Positions 49,733 through 59,954 of a stretch of DNA of 64,000 nucleotides are shown piece by piece. The stretch covers positions 1,674,001 to 1,738,000 of the forward strand of contig NZ_AP024276.1 of the NCBI RefSeq assembly GCF_021654455.1, read 5' to 3'. This DNA comes from Streptococcus parasuis. GTDB taxonomy: Bacteria > Bacillota > Bacilli > Lactobacillales > Streptococcaceae. Numbering within the stretch: position 1 is the stretch's first letter; the number at the start of each line of letters is the position of its first letter. The notes under the pieces were generated by a model, which did not search any database, was not told the origin of the DNA, and saw only the letters and a list, made by a program, of their open reading frames with translations. Made by a program: the position numbers and the translations under genes.

Positions 49733-50818
49733 CTAATTAGATCCATTAACAATTAGATAGTCAAACCTTTCTAAAAGATTATCTAAAAATGTCCCCCGAT
49801 AAGAGTTTCTGAAGCCATTACAAAAATTAGGAAATTTCTTATAAATCTGCTTGCTATCCTTATATTCTCCTTTACTAACTTTTTCGTAATATTCATTACA
49901 TTTCTCTTTAATTTTTTCTGGATTATCATGAGCATAAAACATGTAAAGATACGTTTGATAAATTTCTTGCTCGTCAGCTTCAAGATGATCGCAATATTTA
50001 TTTAATTGTAAATATCCGTCTCCAAATCGATAATGTGAATACCCATCTTTAGAATCAATATCAAAATATTTTCTTTGAATAATAAACTTTACCTCTATGA
50101 TGGTCATCTGGTTATCTTTATTTCTAATTGCCAAATCCACAGACTCTTCATCATCCTTAGAGTAAGTATTCTCTTCCTTTGTGACAACACCTTTCATATG
50201 TTCTCTAAGAAATTCCCATAAATCATTTCGAAAATCCTGCTCAGATAATGAACTATTAATTTTATCAGTACCTTCTTTCAAAAAAACATCCGGTTTCTCA
50301 ATTTTTCGTAAGGCTTGATATTTTTGGAACACCATCGGTAAGTTACATAGATCATATTTATTTAAATTTTCTTCATGGGATTTCTTTTTTTCTTCAAAGA
50401 AATATTGAAAATTTGGATCAGTATTCCCATTTATAAAATATTCTACTCCATTATTAGTTTGACAATAAACTCCTGCACAACCTTCATTACTCTTTTCTAG
50501 AGCTTGGTTCTTAAGATGAGAACTGTTACTATCAACAATCAACGGAGTTTTTTCGTTAGTTATCTTTTGACTCTTAAGAGAAAAGATATTTAAAGAATCA
50601 TTGGAAAAATTTGAAGATATTTCTTTATGTATTTGATTTTTTAATGATAGTAAGCCGTCTAATTTATCAATTACTAATATAAAAGACTTTTTCTGTAGTT
50701 GCTCATCAAAATATAGACTCGTAAGAATCGTAAACTCAGCTTCATTTGGTAAAATAGTTGACTTGCTATTTAAAAAACTATTATTGATGTCAATCAACAG
50801 TTTCACCTCGCTTATCAT
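49733..50818 (-). CDS. PD-(D/E)XK nuclease-like effector of the Rad50-type operon
   Basis: A 361-residue protein of two parts. Residues 1-185 match nothing I know. Residues 190-300 are a PD-(D/E)XK nuclease: a glutamate helix (SEQDFRNDLWEFLREHM), aspartate in ESVDLAI (about 226), the ExK strand MTIIEVKF (about 240) and a later Gln in GYLQLNKYCDH, the full catalytic set. It overlaps the middle gene by 29 nt. The ATG at 50818 has no ribosome site; a TTG at 50797 preceded by GAGGTG is a plausible alternative. Likely the DNA-cutting arm of the system. Confidence 0.75.
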   Translation of the reverse strand: MISEVKLLIDINNSFLNSKSTILPNEAEFTILTSLYFDEQLQKKSFILVIDKLDGLLSLKNQIHKEISSNFSNDSLNIFSLKSQKITNEKTPLIVDSNSSHLKNQALEKSNEGCAGVYCQTNNGVEYFINGNTDPNFQYFFEEKKKSHEENLNKYDLCNLPMVFQKYQALRKIEKPDVFLKEGTDKINSSLSEQDFRNDLWEFLREHMKGVVTKEENTYSKDDEESVDLAIRNKDNQMTIIEVKFIIQRKYFDIDSKDGYSHYRFGDGYLQLNKYCDHLEADEQEIYQTYLYMFYAHDNPEKIKEKCNEYYEKVSKGEYKDSKQIYKKFPNFCNGFRNSYRGTFLDNLLERFDYLIVNGSN

Positions 50819-51380
50819 TTTGGATATGCTGTATAATGAAATTTAACCAATGACTTAAAACATCATACTTTTCAATAGTCTGTTCTGTTATACTATCATA
50901 AAATGTATTTAATAGTTCTGATAATTCGCTATTGGAGACCGAAACTTCTATGTTTCTATTCTTAGCACTTTTAACACTTGGTTCTTCAAAAAGTAATGAA
51001 AAAACAGTATCATCGTCATACGAAGTCAATAAATTTACAAAGGATTGAATCTCTTTTAATTTTTCAGCAGATAAACCATCTGGCGACAATGAGTTTCCCC
51101 AGTTCACTAATTTAGCATTTGGGCATACAGTAGTAGTTTCTCTTGATAAAAAATCTGTAGCTACTAATCGATCGATTTCCTCTGAAAAGCCTGAAATTTT
51201 AATCCCAAAGTGTCTATCTGTATATACAGTAACTTCACTTTTCACCTCTTCCTGTAAAAATTGCCCTGTTATATAGTATAAATACAAATATCTTTGTAAG
51301 GTATTTATATTTATTTTCTTTCTAATTTGGCTAATAGAAAAAACGAATAATAAAATTGTTTCACGAAATGAATCACTCAC
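50790..51380 (-). CDS. Small middle component (LmuC / ABC-3C-like) of the Rad50-type operon
   Basis: A 196-residue protein of mostly helical composition, starting SDSFRETILLFVFSISQIRK. It has no catalytic motif that I can see. Position (between a Rad50-like ATPase and a nuclease) and size match the middle component of ABC-three-component systems, called LmuC in Lamassu, but the sequence itself is not recognised. The start is GTG at 51380, overlapping the ATPase stop as TAGTG, with AAGGAG 7 nt upstream. Confidence 0.65.
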   Translation of the reverse strand: MSDSFRETILLFVFSISQIRKKININTLQRYLYLYYITGQFLQEEVKSEVTVYTDRHFGIKISGFSEEIDRLVATDFLSRETTTVCPNAKLVNWGNSLSPDGLSAEKLKEIQSFVNLLTSYDDDTVFSLLFEEPSVKSAKNRNIEVSVSNSELSELLNTFYDSITEQTIEKYDVLSHWLNFIIQHIQNDKRGETVD

Positions 51381-53257
51381 TATACTGTCTCCTTAATTCT
51401 ATATCTTGAAAGTTTCGTTAAATCAATTATATTAACAACATCTCCATACTCATCCATCAGTCCATCAATAAGATAACTTGATCGCTCATTTGAAGTGATA
51501 AAAAGGGAATTACCTTTATTTATGTAATATTTAAGAGTGGCAACAGCATTTTTCTCATGATATAAATCAAGAGAACTATCGGGAGTCTCACATAAAAATA
51601 AAGAATTTTTATGGAAATGACATAATATAGAAAAACGATAAGATAAATCAACAAATATCCGCTGTGATTCCGATAGAGTCATCTTATCATCTCTTAGGAC
51701 ATCATCCAAAATAAGTTGGATCAATCCCTCTTCATAATCATCCATAGATTTTTTGGGTAGCCTCAATTCTATCTCACGATTAGAACCAAAAAAACCTTTT
51801 GCGAATTTTATAAACTGATCAGAAAAATCAACAAATTTCTCAGACAGAGACTGCTCAATAATTATTTTCAACTCCCGTTCTTTTTGTTGAGCACTCTTCA
51901 ACTCCATTAGCGCGTCTTCTTTTTGGTTTTCTAAAATAGCTAATCTATTTTTGTCTTCCCCCAAGTAATCTTTAGAGACTAAATTTATTTTATTAAATTT
52001 TTGTTGTGTTTCAATCAACTGGCTTTTTAAAATTCTTAGTCTCGTTTCGTCTGTCTCAATTTGGTTATTTAATTTTTCTATCTCTAATTTTATTTGCTTT
52101 ATGCTATCAGAAATTTTCTTCCGTTCAATATCTAAATCAGATAAATTTCCCTTTTCCAAGGATTTTAATTTCTCATCACACATAATACAATTTTGACTGT
52201 CCAACTCAAACTCATGTTTACTATTACAAAAAGGACATCTGTTGGATTTCATTGCATTAATATACTTACTGTATATTTTTTTATAATCAGGCTCAAATAA
52301 AATAGAATAGTATTTTTCTTCTACTCTCTTCTGCTCATCATAAAATTTCTCATACTTTTTTTTCAAACCAATCAGATTCGTCTGATTTTTGCTAATGCTT
52401 ATATTAATACTTCTCTGCTCGCTATCAAGTCGACTTAGTTTGTTTTCCAATTCATCCTTCGTTTCTTGAATGTTCTCGATTTCTGAATTACCTTGCTGCT
52501 CAGCATTTAAAAATTTATTAGCATAATTCAAAGCCTCACTACGTTGTTTATATTTACTTTGTCTGTACTGAGTTTCTGAAACCGCTTCTCTATATCGTAT
52601 ATAATCATCTGAACTCAATATATACGAACCGATTATTTTTTGTTGCTTATCCGAATTCCAAAACGAATAATGTCTATCTTCACTGAAGAAAATGGTGTCC
52701 GTAAACATATCAACTAACGTATTAAAACCATCAGGAACATTAGTTGCTTCTGCTATTTTTTGATTATAAACACCTATCAAATAGCTTTCAATCTCACTTA
52801 GTTCCTCATTATCTTCTTCAGAGTATTTCTTTTCATAACGTTGATAAGTAATTGTTTTATAGTCTTTTTTATCGTATACTTCATTATCTACCGAAAATTC
52901 TAGTAACTCAGTATTATAAAGGCTACGCTTAACTTTAAACAATTTTCCAGCAATATCAAACTCAACTATGACTTCTGCATCTTCTTGCTTTTGAATCATT
53001 CTATCTCTAAAAAAATTCTCCTTGAGCATTGGACGATTCGCTTTTTTACGATTTTTATAATTTTTAAATTTAATACCATAAGTATAGGGACCAATTATGG
53101 AATATAAAATTATATGTAACAATGTACTTTTTCCTGTCCCGTTAGTTCCTCTAATTAAATTTAATGTTTCTGAAAATTCGAGTTCTAACGGACAAGTATA
53201 CAAGTCATAATTATTAATTATCATTTTTTTTAGAACGGGTAAATTAAATGTTTCCAT
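51380..53257 (-). CDS. Rad50/SMC-like ABC ATPase with zinc hook (LmuB-like)
   Basis: A 625-residue ABC ATPase of the Rad50 type. Walker A is GTNGTGKST (37-45). A coiled coil (about 230-330 and 370-470) flanks a zinc-hook-like CPFC...CIMC pair (about 340-360). The C-terminal lobe has a signature-like TLSESQRIFVDLSYRF and Walker B SLFLCETPDSSLD (about 550). This is the organisation of ATPases in Lamassu and other defence operons. It lies between a DNA methyltransferase and a small gene with 1-nt stop/start overlap; AGGAGGT precedes its ATG. The locus is visibly AT-rich compared with core genes. Confidence 0.85.
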   Translation of the reverse strand: METFNLPVLKKMIINNYDLYTCPLELEFSETLNLIRGTNGTGKSTLLHIILYSIIGPYTYGIKFKNYKNRKKANRPMLKENFFRDRMIQKQEDAEVIVEFDIAGKLFKVKRSLYNTELLEFSVDNEVYDKKDYKTITYQRYEKKYSEEDNEELSEIESYLIGVYNQKIAEATNVPDGFNTLVDMFTDTIFFSEDRHYSFWNSDKQQKIIGSYILSSDDYIRYREAVSETQYRQSKYKQRSEALNYANKFLNAEQQGNSEIENIQETKDELENKLSRLDSEQRSINISISKNQTNLIGLKKKYEKFYDEQKRVEEKYYSILFEPDYKKIYSKYINAMKSNRCPFCNSKHEFELDSQNCIMCDEKLKSLEKGNLSDLDIERKKISDSIKQIKLEIEKLNNQIETDETRLRILKSQLIETQQKFNKINLVSKDYLGEDKNRLAILENQKEDALMELKSAQQKERELKIIIEQSLSEKFVDFSDQFIKFAKGFFGSNREIELRLPKKSMDDYEEGLIQLILDDVLRDDKMTLSESQRIFVDLSYRFSILCHFHKNSLFLCETPDSSLDLYHEKNAVATLKYYINKGNSLFITSNERSSYLIDGLMDEYGDVVNIIDLTKLSRYRIKETV

Positions 53258-53270
53258 CTGTAAGTACCTC

Positions 53271-54551
53271 CTATTTTTCTAGAACTAAAACTCCTTCAAG
53301 TAATTTCCCGATTTTTTCTTTTTGTTGTGGACTAGGGTTGATATACCTCGCCTTTCGGATTTCAATAACTTTAAATCCTATGTTTTCAGCTATTTCAGCA
53401 CAAATTTCCAATGTATTGATTAAAACTCCAAAATAGGCAGAATTAGAAACATTAAAATAAACCCTACGACTATTTTTCAATTTTTGATACATGCCTTCAA
53501 AAATAATCTGCATATCCTCAAAGTAAGCCAGAATCATATTTAAAATTTCTTCGTTCCAAGATGAAATAGTTTTACTCGCAACTTCAAGTTTATCAAGGGT
53601 GATTTTTAAAAGAGGACTATTTACATTGTCTAGATTACTTATCTTTAATTGTACATGCGAACGAATCGTCTGAGCCCTAAGCTCCTTAATATCATTATAG
53701 TTTTTAAAAAAATCAAGGGCTTTTAACTCCAGCATATAAGAATCTGTATAATCTCTTGAGTTCAAATATGGGGGAGAGGTTATAATAAGATCTACTGAAT
53801 TATTCGCAACTTTTTCAAAAATAAGTTTTCTAGAATCGCCCCTGTATAATAGTGGATTGTTTGAGAATGTATTACTTGGTTGCTCTTTTATATCGTCAAC
53901 GATAATCTCTTTGATAAATCTAAAAAAACTATTGATAACATCTTCTTGAGAATATCTCTTCTCTTGCCAATTTTTTTTATAAGATAGACATTTCCCATTT
54001 CTGTATAAATTACTATAATCCAGTAAGATTTTGGATAGACAAATTATATATAGTTCTTTATAAAGCTTTGTATTCAATGAGTCTATCGCCAATTTCAATT
54101 TTTCAAGGGCAATAAAAACCTCTTTATCAAGATTCCATTTTTTCTTATCTTGACTTTCAACTAAAGTAGGAAATTCACTTTTTAAATCAATTTCACTATC
54201 ATCTAAATTTGCTAAAAAATCTGTCATTACAGAGACATGATTTCTAATTGTTCTAATTTTATATTGATTCACTTTCAATTTAGCTTTAGATAGAACAAAC
54301 ATAAACGGATTGACTTCAAAAGATATACAACTAACGCTTCTTCTAGATAATTCTAGAGCAGTGGTTCCACTACCTGAAAAAGGCTCTAGGCATAACTTGA
54401 CATCGTATCCTTGTTCATCGACTACAGAATTGATAAATTCTTTTGAGTATCCCTCAACAAAAGGATACCATCGATGTACACTAACTTCTTTGTTTTTATT
54501 AAATTGCATTATTCTATCATATTGCTCTAAATAGTCTGTATATTTATACAT
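53271..54551 (-). CDS. Amino-methyltransferase (N4-cytosine/N6-adenine DNA methylase), TSPPY type
   Basis: A 426-residue beta-class arrangement: the SAM loop LEPFSGSGTTALEL comes first (about 54-66) and the catalytic ITSPPYLNSRDYTD later (about 256-268), with the recognition region between. The C terminus (GVLINTLEICAEIAENIGFK) completes the fold. It is the first gene of the ATPase-middle-nuclease operon, 13 nt before the ATPase, and starts behind AAAAGGAT. Its likely role is to mark self DNA. Target unknown. Confidence 0.87.
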   Translation of the reverse strand: MYKYTDYLEQYDRIMQFNKNKEVSVHRWYPFVEGYSKEFINSVVDEQGYDVKLCLEPFSGSGTTALELSRRSVSCISFEVNPFMFVLSKAKLKVNQYKIRTIRNHVSVMTDFLANLDDSEIDLKSEFPTLVESQDKKKWNLDKEVFIALEKLKLAIDSLNTKLYKELYIICLSKILLDYSNLYRNGKCLSYKKNWQEKRYSQEDVINSFFRFIKEIIVDDIKEQPSNTFSNNPLLYRGDSRKLIFEKVANNSVDLIITSPPYLNSRDYTDSYMLELKALDFFKNYNDIKELRAQTIRSHVQLKISNLDNVNSPLLKITLDKLEVASKTISSWNEEILNMILAYFEDMQIIFEGMYQKLKNSRRVYFNVSNSAYFGVLINTLEICAEIAENIGFKVIEIRKARYINPSPQQKEKIGKLLEGVLVLEK

Positions 54552-54609
54552 CTTTTATCCTTTTATTTAATTGACTAATCTATTCTAAGTATCAGCTATA
54601 GTGTATCAT

Positions 54610-54634
54610 AAAACACGGAAAATATCCGTGTTTT
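54610..54634 (-). terminator. Terminator after valS
   Basis: AAAACACGGA and TCCGTGTTTT form a perfect 10-bp stem with a 5-nt loop, 60 nt after the valS stop and before the defence operon start, so that operon needs its own promoter, which I could not identify clearly between 54552 and 54609. Confidence 0.85.
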
Positions 54635-54695
54635 AATCAAATTATCCAGCATTTCCCTAGCTGACAAAAATTCAAATGTCATCGTATTTTATCAG

Positions 54696-57347
54696 TTACC
54701 CCACCAACTTTTTCATCTCTTCAATCCGTCCTACTGTCGCATCATATTTTGCTTGGTAGTCGGCTTGTTTTTCTTTTTCTTTTTCAACGACTTCTGGTTT
54801 GGCGTTGGCGATGAAGCGTTCATTGCTGAGTTTTTTGCCGACCAAGTCTAGTTCTTTTTGCCATTTGGCAAGCTCTTTGTCCAGACGAGCCAACTCTTCT
54901 TCTACGTTGAGGAGGTCGGCGAGTGGCAAGAAGATTTCAGCACCAGTGATAACGGCTGACATGGCTAATTCTGGCGCAGCAATGCTTGAGCTGATTTCCA
55001 GATGCTCTGGATTTGTAAAGCGTCGGATGTAGTTTTCATTTGCCTTGAAGAAGGTTTCAAGCTCGCTATCTGCCGTCTTAATCAAGATAGTAATCGGTTT
55101 AGATGGCGCAACATTCACTTCTGCTCTGCTATTTCGCACCGAACGAATCAAGTCCTTAAGGCTCTCCACTCCTTTGTGGGCTTCCGTATTTTCAAAGGCT
55201 GGGTTGACCACAGGGTAAGCTGCCACCACGATAGAGCCCTCTGCGTACTGGGCGAAGATCTCTTCCGTCACAAACGGCATGATAGGGTGGAGGAGGCGAA
55301 GGATTTGGTCCAGCGTGTAGAGAAGGACAGAGCGAGTCATGACTTTCTCAGCCTCGTTATCGCTGTAGAGCACTTCCTTGGTCAGCTCCACATACCAGTT
55401 GGCGAACTCTTCCCAGATGAAGTTATAAAGAATATGACCAGCCACACCAAACTCGAACTTGTCGAAGTTTTCAGTGACCTTAGCAATGGTTTCGTTGAGG
55501 TTGTGGAGAATCCAGCGGTCCGTCACGTTACCAGCCTCACCAGCTGCGACTTTGACAACATTTTCACGCGCTGCATCCAAGGTCAAGCCTTCATTGTTCA
55601 TGAGGATATAGCGGGAAATGTTCCAAATCTTGTTGATGAAGTTCCAAGAAGCATCCATCTTCTCATAAGAGAAACGAACATCTTGACCAGGGGCAGAGCC
55701 GTTTGACAGGAACCAACGCAAAGCGTCCGCACCGTATTTCTCGATGACATCCATTGGGTCGATCCCGTTTCCAAGCGACTTGGACATCTTGCGACCTTCT
55801 TCGTCACGGATCAAACCGTGGATCAGCACATTCTTGAATGGCTGACGGCCTGTGAACTCAAGCGATTGGAAAATCATCCGTGACACCCAGAAGAAGATGA
55901 TGTCGTAGCCCGTTACCAGGGTTGAGGTTGGGAAGTAACGCTGGAAGTCAGCCGCGTTTTCGTCAGGCCAGCCCATAGTTGAGAATGGCCAAAGGGCAGA
56001 GCTGAACCAGGTGTCTAGGACATCCTCATCCTGTACCCAACCGTCACCTGTTGGAGCCTCTTCTCCGACGTACATTTCGCCAGATTCGTTATACCATGCT
56101 GGAATCTGATGCCCCCACCAAAGCTGACGCGAGATTACCCAGTCGTGTACATTTTCCATCCATTGCAGGAAGGTATCGTTGAAACGTGGTGGGTAAAATT
56201 CTACCTTGTCAGCTGTGTCTTGGTTGGCAATGGCATTCTTAGCTAGTTGGTCCATCTTAACAAACCACTGGGTTGACAAGCGTGGCTCAACTACCACACC
56301 TGTACGCTCCGAGTGACCAACGGAATGCACACGGTTTTCGATTTCAACAAGGGCACCCAGTTCTTGTAACTTAGCAACCGTTGCCTTACGAGCTTCAAAG
56401 CGGTCCATACCTGCAAATTCACCTGCCAACTCGTTCATCGTACCGTCGTCGTTCATGACATTGACTTGTGGCAAATTGTGGCGTTGACCTACGAGGAAGT
56501 CATTTGGATCGTGAGCAGGCGTGATTTTCACAACCCCTGTACCAAATTCAGGATCGGCGTGTTCATCCGCAACGATTGGGATTGGCTTGTTTACGATTGG
56601 CAGGATAACGTTTTTACCAATCAAGTCCTTGTAACGTGGATCTTCTGGATTAACCGCCACCGCAACGTCACCGAACATGGTTTCAGGACGGGTGGTCGCA
56701 ACTTGAAGGGCACGAGAACCATCTTCCAACATGTAATTCATGTGGTAGAAGGCACCTTCGACGTCCTTGTGAATAACCTCGATGTCAGAAAGGGCTGTGC
56801 GAGCCGCTGGATCCCAGTTGATGATAAATTCGCCACGGTAGATCCAGCCTTTTTTGTAGAGTTCTACAAAGACCTTGCGAACAGCTTTTGACAAACCTTC
56901 ATCAAGTGTGAAACGTTCACGTGAATAATCCACAGATAAACCTAGTTTACCCCATTGCTCCTTGATGGTTGTAGCATATTCATCTTTCCATTCCCAGACT
57001 TTGTCGAGGAATTTTTCACGACCAAGATCATAGCGTGTGATACCTTGCTCCCGCAAGCGTTCCTCAACTTTAGCCTGTGTGGCAATCCCCGCATGGTCCA
57101 TACCTGGAAGCCAGAGGGTATCAAAGCCCTGCATGCGTTTCTGGCGGATAATGATGTCTTGAAGGGTGGTATCCCAAGCGTGTCCCAAGTGCAATTTACC
57201 TGTTACATTTGGTGGCGGAATGACGATAGAATAAGGCTTCGCCTCCGCATCGCCTGACGGCTTAAAGACATCTTGGTCCAACCAAGTTTGGTAACGACCA
57301 GCCTCAACCTCGGCTGGATTGTATTTTGGTGATAATTCTTTTGACAT
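54696..57347 (-). CDS. valS: Valyl-tRNA synthetase
   Basis: An 883-residue class I synthetase. HIGH is HLGHAWD near residue 53, KMSKSLGNG is present, the editing domain includes [15 protein letters not shown], and a C-terminal coiled coil (about 815-880) clamps the tRNA. Its ATG overlaps the S-subunit stop as TAATG, with AGGAG upstream inside that gene. A valine-type T-box lies 5.8 kb upstream in the same direction, ahead of two small genes and the BcgI-like system; I infer that the restriction genes were inserted between leader and valS. Confidence 0.97.
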   Translation of the reverse strand: MSKELSPKYNPAEVEAGRYQTWLDQDVFKPSGDAEAKPYSIVIPPPNVTGKLHLGHAWDTTLQDIIIRQKRMQGFDTLWLPGMDHAGIATQAKVEERLREQGITRYDLGREKFLDKVWEWKDEYATTIKEQWGKLGLSVDYSRERFTLDEGLSKAVRKVFVELYKKGWIYRGEFIINWDPAARTALSDIEVIHKDVEGAFYHMNYMLEDGSRALQVATTRPETMFGDVAVAVNPEDPRYKDLIGKNVILPIVNKPIPIVADEHADPEFGTGVVKITPAHDPNDFLVGQRHNLPQVNVMNDDGTMNELAGEFAGMDRFEARKATVAKLQELGALVEIENRVHSVGHSERTGVVVEPRLSTQWFVKMDQLAKNAIANQDTADKVEFYPPRFNDTFLQWMENVHDWVISRQLWWGHQIPAWYNESGEMYVGEEAPTGDGWVQDEDVLDTWFSSALWPFSTMGWPDENAADFQRYFPTSTLVTGYDIIFFWVSRMIFQSLEFTGRQPFKNVLIHGLIRDEEGRKMSKSLGNGIDPMDVIEKYGADALRWFLSNGSAPGQDVRFSYEKMDASWNFINKIWNISRYILMNNEGLTLDAARENVVKVAAGEAGNVTDRWILHNLNETIAKVTENFDKFEFGVAGHILYNFIWEEFANWYVELTKEVLYSDNEAEKVMTRSVLLYTLDQILRLLHPIMPFVTEEIFAQYAEGSIVVAAYPVVNPAFENTEAHKGVESLKDLIRSVRNSRAEVNVAPSKPITILIKTADSELETFFKANENYIRRFTNPEHLEISSSIAAPELAMSAVITGAEIFLPLADLLNVEEELARLDKELAKWQKELDLVGKKLSNERFIANAKPEVVEKEKEKQADYQAKYDATVGRIEEMKKLVG

Positions 57348-58951
57348 TAATTTTTCTCCTGATGTAAATAATTCAAAATCTTAAAAATTTGTTCTAGTTC
57401 TTGCTTTTGCATGTACGATTTCATATAGTCATAATCTGGTAGTCCAGCCTCAGTAACTGGTAACATAATCTTCTGGCGCTTCATCCGTTCACCATTAAAT
57501 TTATAACCATAGGCATATTTGATTTTTTGAGATAAAATCATCTGTTTTAAGAAAAGATAGGTATATTTATTGCCAATTGTCCCATCTTTCCAATTTAAGC
57601 GTTTGACATCGTCTGAAAAAATAGCTTGGTAAGGGTGATAGAAATTTTCGACAACACTGCCATTATAATTAACACCGAGTACATTTTCATCAAGACTTTT
57701 ATTCGTATTAGATACAAATGCCGTCACTCCGTTGTCGCTATCACTGGCACCAATGAAAGGGCGTTCCCCAGCCTCTTGATTACCTTTGGTCAGACGAACA
57801 CCAGATTTAACGTCACAAATATATTCAATCCAGAAATCTTTCCAAGAAATTTCACAAACTTTTTCTTCAAGTATCGTCTTCATTTTAATATATATATATA
57901 TATATTCAAGCACTTCTTGAACTTTATCAAGTTCTAATTTTTTCACAAAGTCCGACATATATTGGAAATCAGGATTGCCGTTTTTGTCAGCGGGTAGTGT
58001 TAGAGTCTCTCGTTTCAATCTTTCTTGATTTCGTTTATATCCAAAATTATATTTTCCCCTAACTTGATCAGCTACTGTGGTTATAAATTTAGCATTATAT
58101 TCATTCAGATTTTCATTATATCCAACTGTTATATCCTGTGATGCAACGAAGTCTTCTTTTTTATAGACGCTATATCCCATTGAACCTTCTCCGTTCCGAA
58201 TAAAGGCAATAGCATTTCCGGAGTATATCAGGCTTTCTTTTTGTTCAACAAAATCCAAAACGCCATTATTACGATTGGTTGCTCCTACATAACTGATTCC
58301 GTCGGATATCCCTTTTTCTAAATGATTAAGACCTTTACTACCTTTTGTAATTAAATCAAATACTTCTCCTAAGCAAAACGTTTTCCACTCAACCTTATCC
58401 AAGCCCACCACTTCGCCAGCTAAATCAACCAGTTTACGCTCATAATAGTCAATGACTTGCTGAGCTTGTTGCTGCTGCTCCTGTTTGATATAGTCTTCCA
58501 TAAATTGCCAGTTAGGTTGACCATGAGAATCAATAGGAAGCATGAGTTTATTTTTTATTACTCTATTCAGTCCAACGGGGTAACCATAACCAAATCCTTT
58601 TGAAGTCAAATAATTATCAATAATTGAAATTAAAAACTTGCTAATATCTTTATTCAAGAAGTCATTTCGTAAAACTAAAATATTTTGACTACAAGTAAAG
58701 TCATAAGGTTGATAAAACGATCTCGGCTCTCCAACCATACTTACTGTAATACAATTTTTCTTAACAATTTTATCTTTGGAAACATAATAAAGACCTTGGA
58801 ATCCATTATTAACTGAACTTCTTCCAATGAATGGCACTTCTCCTTCGCTGAGAGCATTTGAGTCAGATGATTTTGCTATAAAGATCTCTGGAAAAATATC
58901 TGGAAATAAAAACTCTTTCCACTCCACATCTGTCAACTTTAACTTACTCAT
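57347..58951 (-). CDS. Specificity (S) subunit with three target-recognition units and an internal (AT)9 repeat
   Basis: A 534-residue S protein of the BcgI-B/HsdS type. Three homologous units each begin with VEWKxF or ISWKDF (residues about 10, 190, 365) and end with the same motif: [54 protein letters not shown]. Known S subunits carry one or two. A dinucleotide run at 57888-57905 encodes YIYIYI at the joint of units two and three; change by one repeat unit would shift the frame and drop unit three. The ATG at 58951 follows AGGTGAG. Confidence 0.87.
   Translation of the reverse strand: MSKLKLTDVEWKEFLFPDIFPEIFIAKSSDSNALSEGEVPFIGRSSVNNGFQGLYYVSKDKIVKKNCITVSMVGEPRSFYQPYDFTCSQNILVLRNDFLNKDISKFLISIIDNYLTSKGFGYGYPVGLNRVIKNKLMLPIDSHGQPNWQFMEDYIKQEQQQQAQQVIDYYERKLVDLAGEVVGLDKVEWKTFCLGEVFDLITKGSKGLNHLEKGISDGISYVGATNRNNGVLDFVEQKESLIYSGNAIAFIRNGEGSMGYSVYKKEDFVASQDITVGYNENLNEYNAKFITTVADQVRGKYNFGYKRNQERLKRETLTLPADKNGNPDFQYMSDFVKKLELDKVQEVLEYIYIYIKMKTILEEKVCEISWKDFWIEYICDVKSGVRLTKGNQEAGERPFIGASDSDNGVTAFVSNTNKSLDENVLGVNYNGSVVENFYHPYQAIFSDDVKRLNWKDGTIGNKYTYLFLKQMILSQKIKYAYGYKFNGERMKRQKIMLPVTEAGLPDYDYMKSYMQKQELEQIFKILNYLHQEKN
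57888..57905 (-). repeat. (AT)9 simple sequence repeat inside the S-subunit gene
   Basis: Nine uninterrupted AT units in coding sequence, translated YIYIYI. Dinucleotide tracts of this kind are prone to slipped-strand changes; gain or loss of one unit changes frame. An ATG follows at once (MKTILEEK), which could restart unit three as a separate protein. Confidence 0.9.
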
Positions 58952-59954
58952 CTTTCTCACCTGCCATCAGTTTCTGGATTTGCTTATCAAAATCTGACAC
59001 AATTTTCTGGATGCGATTGAATTTTTCATACTCTTGATTAGCTTTTTCATCTGCCTGTTTTTTAGAAATGGTACCTTTGCCTTCTAGAATTTGGTATTCA
59101 TTGAAAGATAGGAAGCGGTCAATACTTTCTGCCAAGGCCTGCATGGTAAAAGTATTTCGGCGTTCAACCAAGCCTTCAATATAGTCAAAATAAGCGGTTA
59201 CGGTCCGTTCAAGCTGACGAATTTCTGCTTCTTGTAGATAATTTTTAGCCACAATCACATCCGATTTCAGCACGCGACCATCTGGAGCATTCTTCCAAGT
59301 TGTCAGCCCCATCTGCTCCTTATCAGCATCTGCCTTATGATAAATAATTTCCGCAGCGGTATTGCCCGTAATAGCAAAATGAAATTTATTTTGCACCATA
59401 GCATAGAAATTCTTAGTGATTTCTGAATTTCTGTCATAATCAATCGCACATTCTGCAAAAATATCAGTCACCTGCTGATAAATGCGGCGCTCACTAGCAC
59501 GGATAGATCGGATACGCTCTAAGAGTTCACGGAAATAGTCCTGTCCAAAGACTGTCTGCCCTTGTTTCAAGCGTTCATCATCAAGCACAAAACCTTTGAT
59601 AATAAACTCTTTCAAAGTATCAGTCGCCCAAATCCGAAATTGTGTTGCCTTTGATGAGTTGACACGATAGCCAACTGAGATAATAGCGTCAAGACTGTAG
59701 TATTCTAGTTCACGTCGAACTGCTCTATTACCTTCTTGTTGAACTATTCGGAATTTCCGAACAGTTGCTAGTTTGACCAGTTCTCCATCATTATAAATGT
59801 TTTTTAAATGTTCACTTACTGTTGATTTTGCAACACCAAACAACTCTGCAATCCCTTTTTGCGTCAGCCAGAGATTCTCATCCTGTAAAAGAATATCCAG
59901 ATGTACCTCACCATTAGGTGTTGTGTAAAGGATAAAATTAGAAATTTCATTCAT
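58944..59954 (-). CDS. RhuM-family protein
   Basis: A 336-residue RhuM protein. The N-terminal helix-turn-helix-like part (LTQKGIAELFGVAKSTVSEH) is followed by the conserved YYSLDAIISVGYRVNS and ATQFRIWATDTLKEFIIKGF. RhuM was named as a Salmonella virulence gene but is frequent inside restriction loci, where its role is unknown. It overlaps the nuclease-methylase stop and the S-subunit start, so it is integral to this operon. The ATG at 59954 follows AAGGTGAT. Confidence 0.92.
   Translation of the reverse strand: MNEISNFILYTTPNGEVHLDILLQDENLWLTQKGIAELFGVAKSTVSEHLKNIYNDGELVKLATVRKFRIVQQEGNRAVRRELEYYSLDAIISVGYRVNSSKATQFRIWATDTLKEFIIKGFVLDDERLKQGQTVFGQDYFRELLERIRSIRASERRIYQQVTDIFAECAIDYDRNSEITKNFYAMVQNKFHFAITGNTAAEIIYHKADADKEQMGLTTWKNAPDGRVLKSDVIVAKNYLQEAEIRQLERTVTAYFDYIEGLVERRNTFTMQALAESIDRFLSFNEYQILEGKGTISKKQADEKANQEYEKFNRIQKIVSDFDKQIQKLMAGEKDE

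Noticed and set aside
49733-54551. Calling the operon a standard Lamassu system
   Set aside because: The ATPase fits, but the small and nuclease proteins could not be matched to LmuC/LmuA by eye, and methyltransferases are not part of that core; kept as candidate only.
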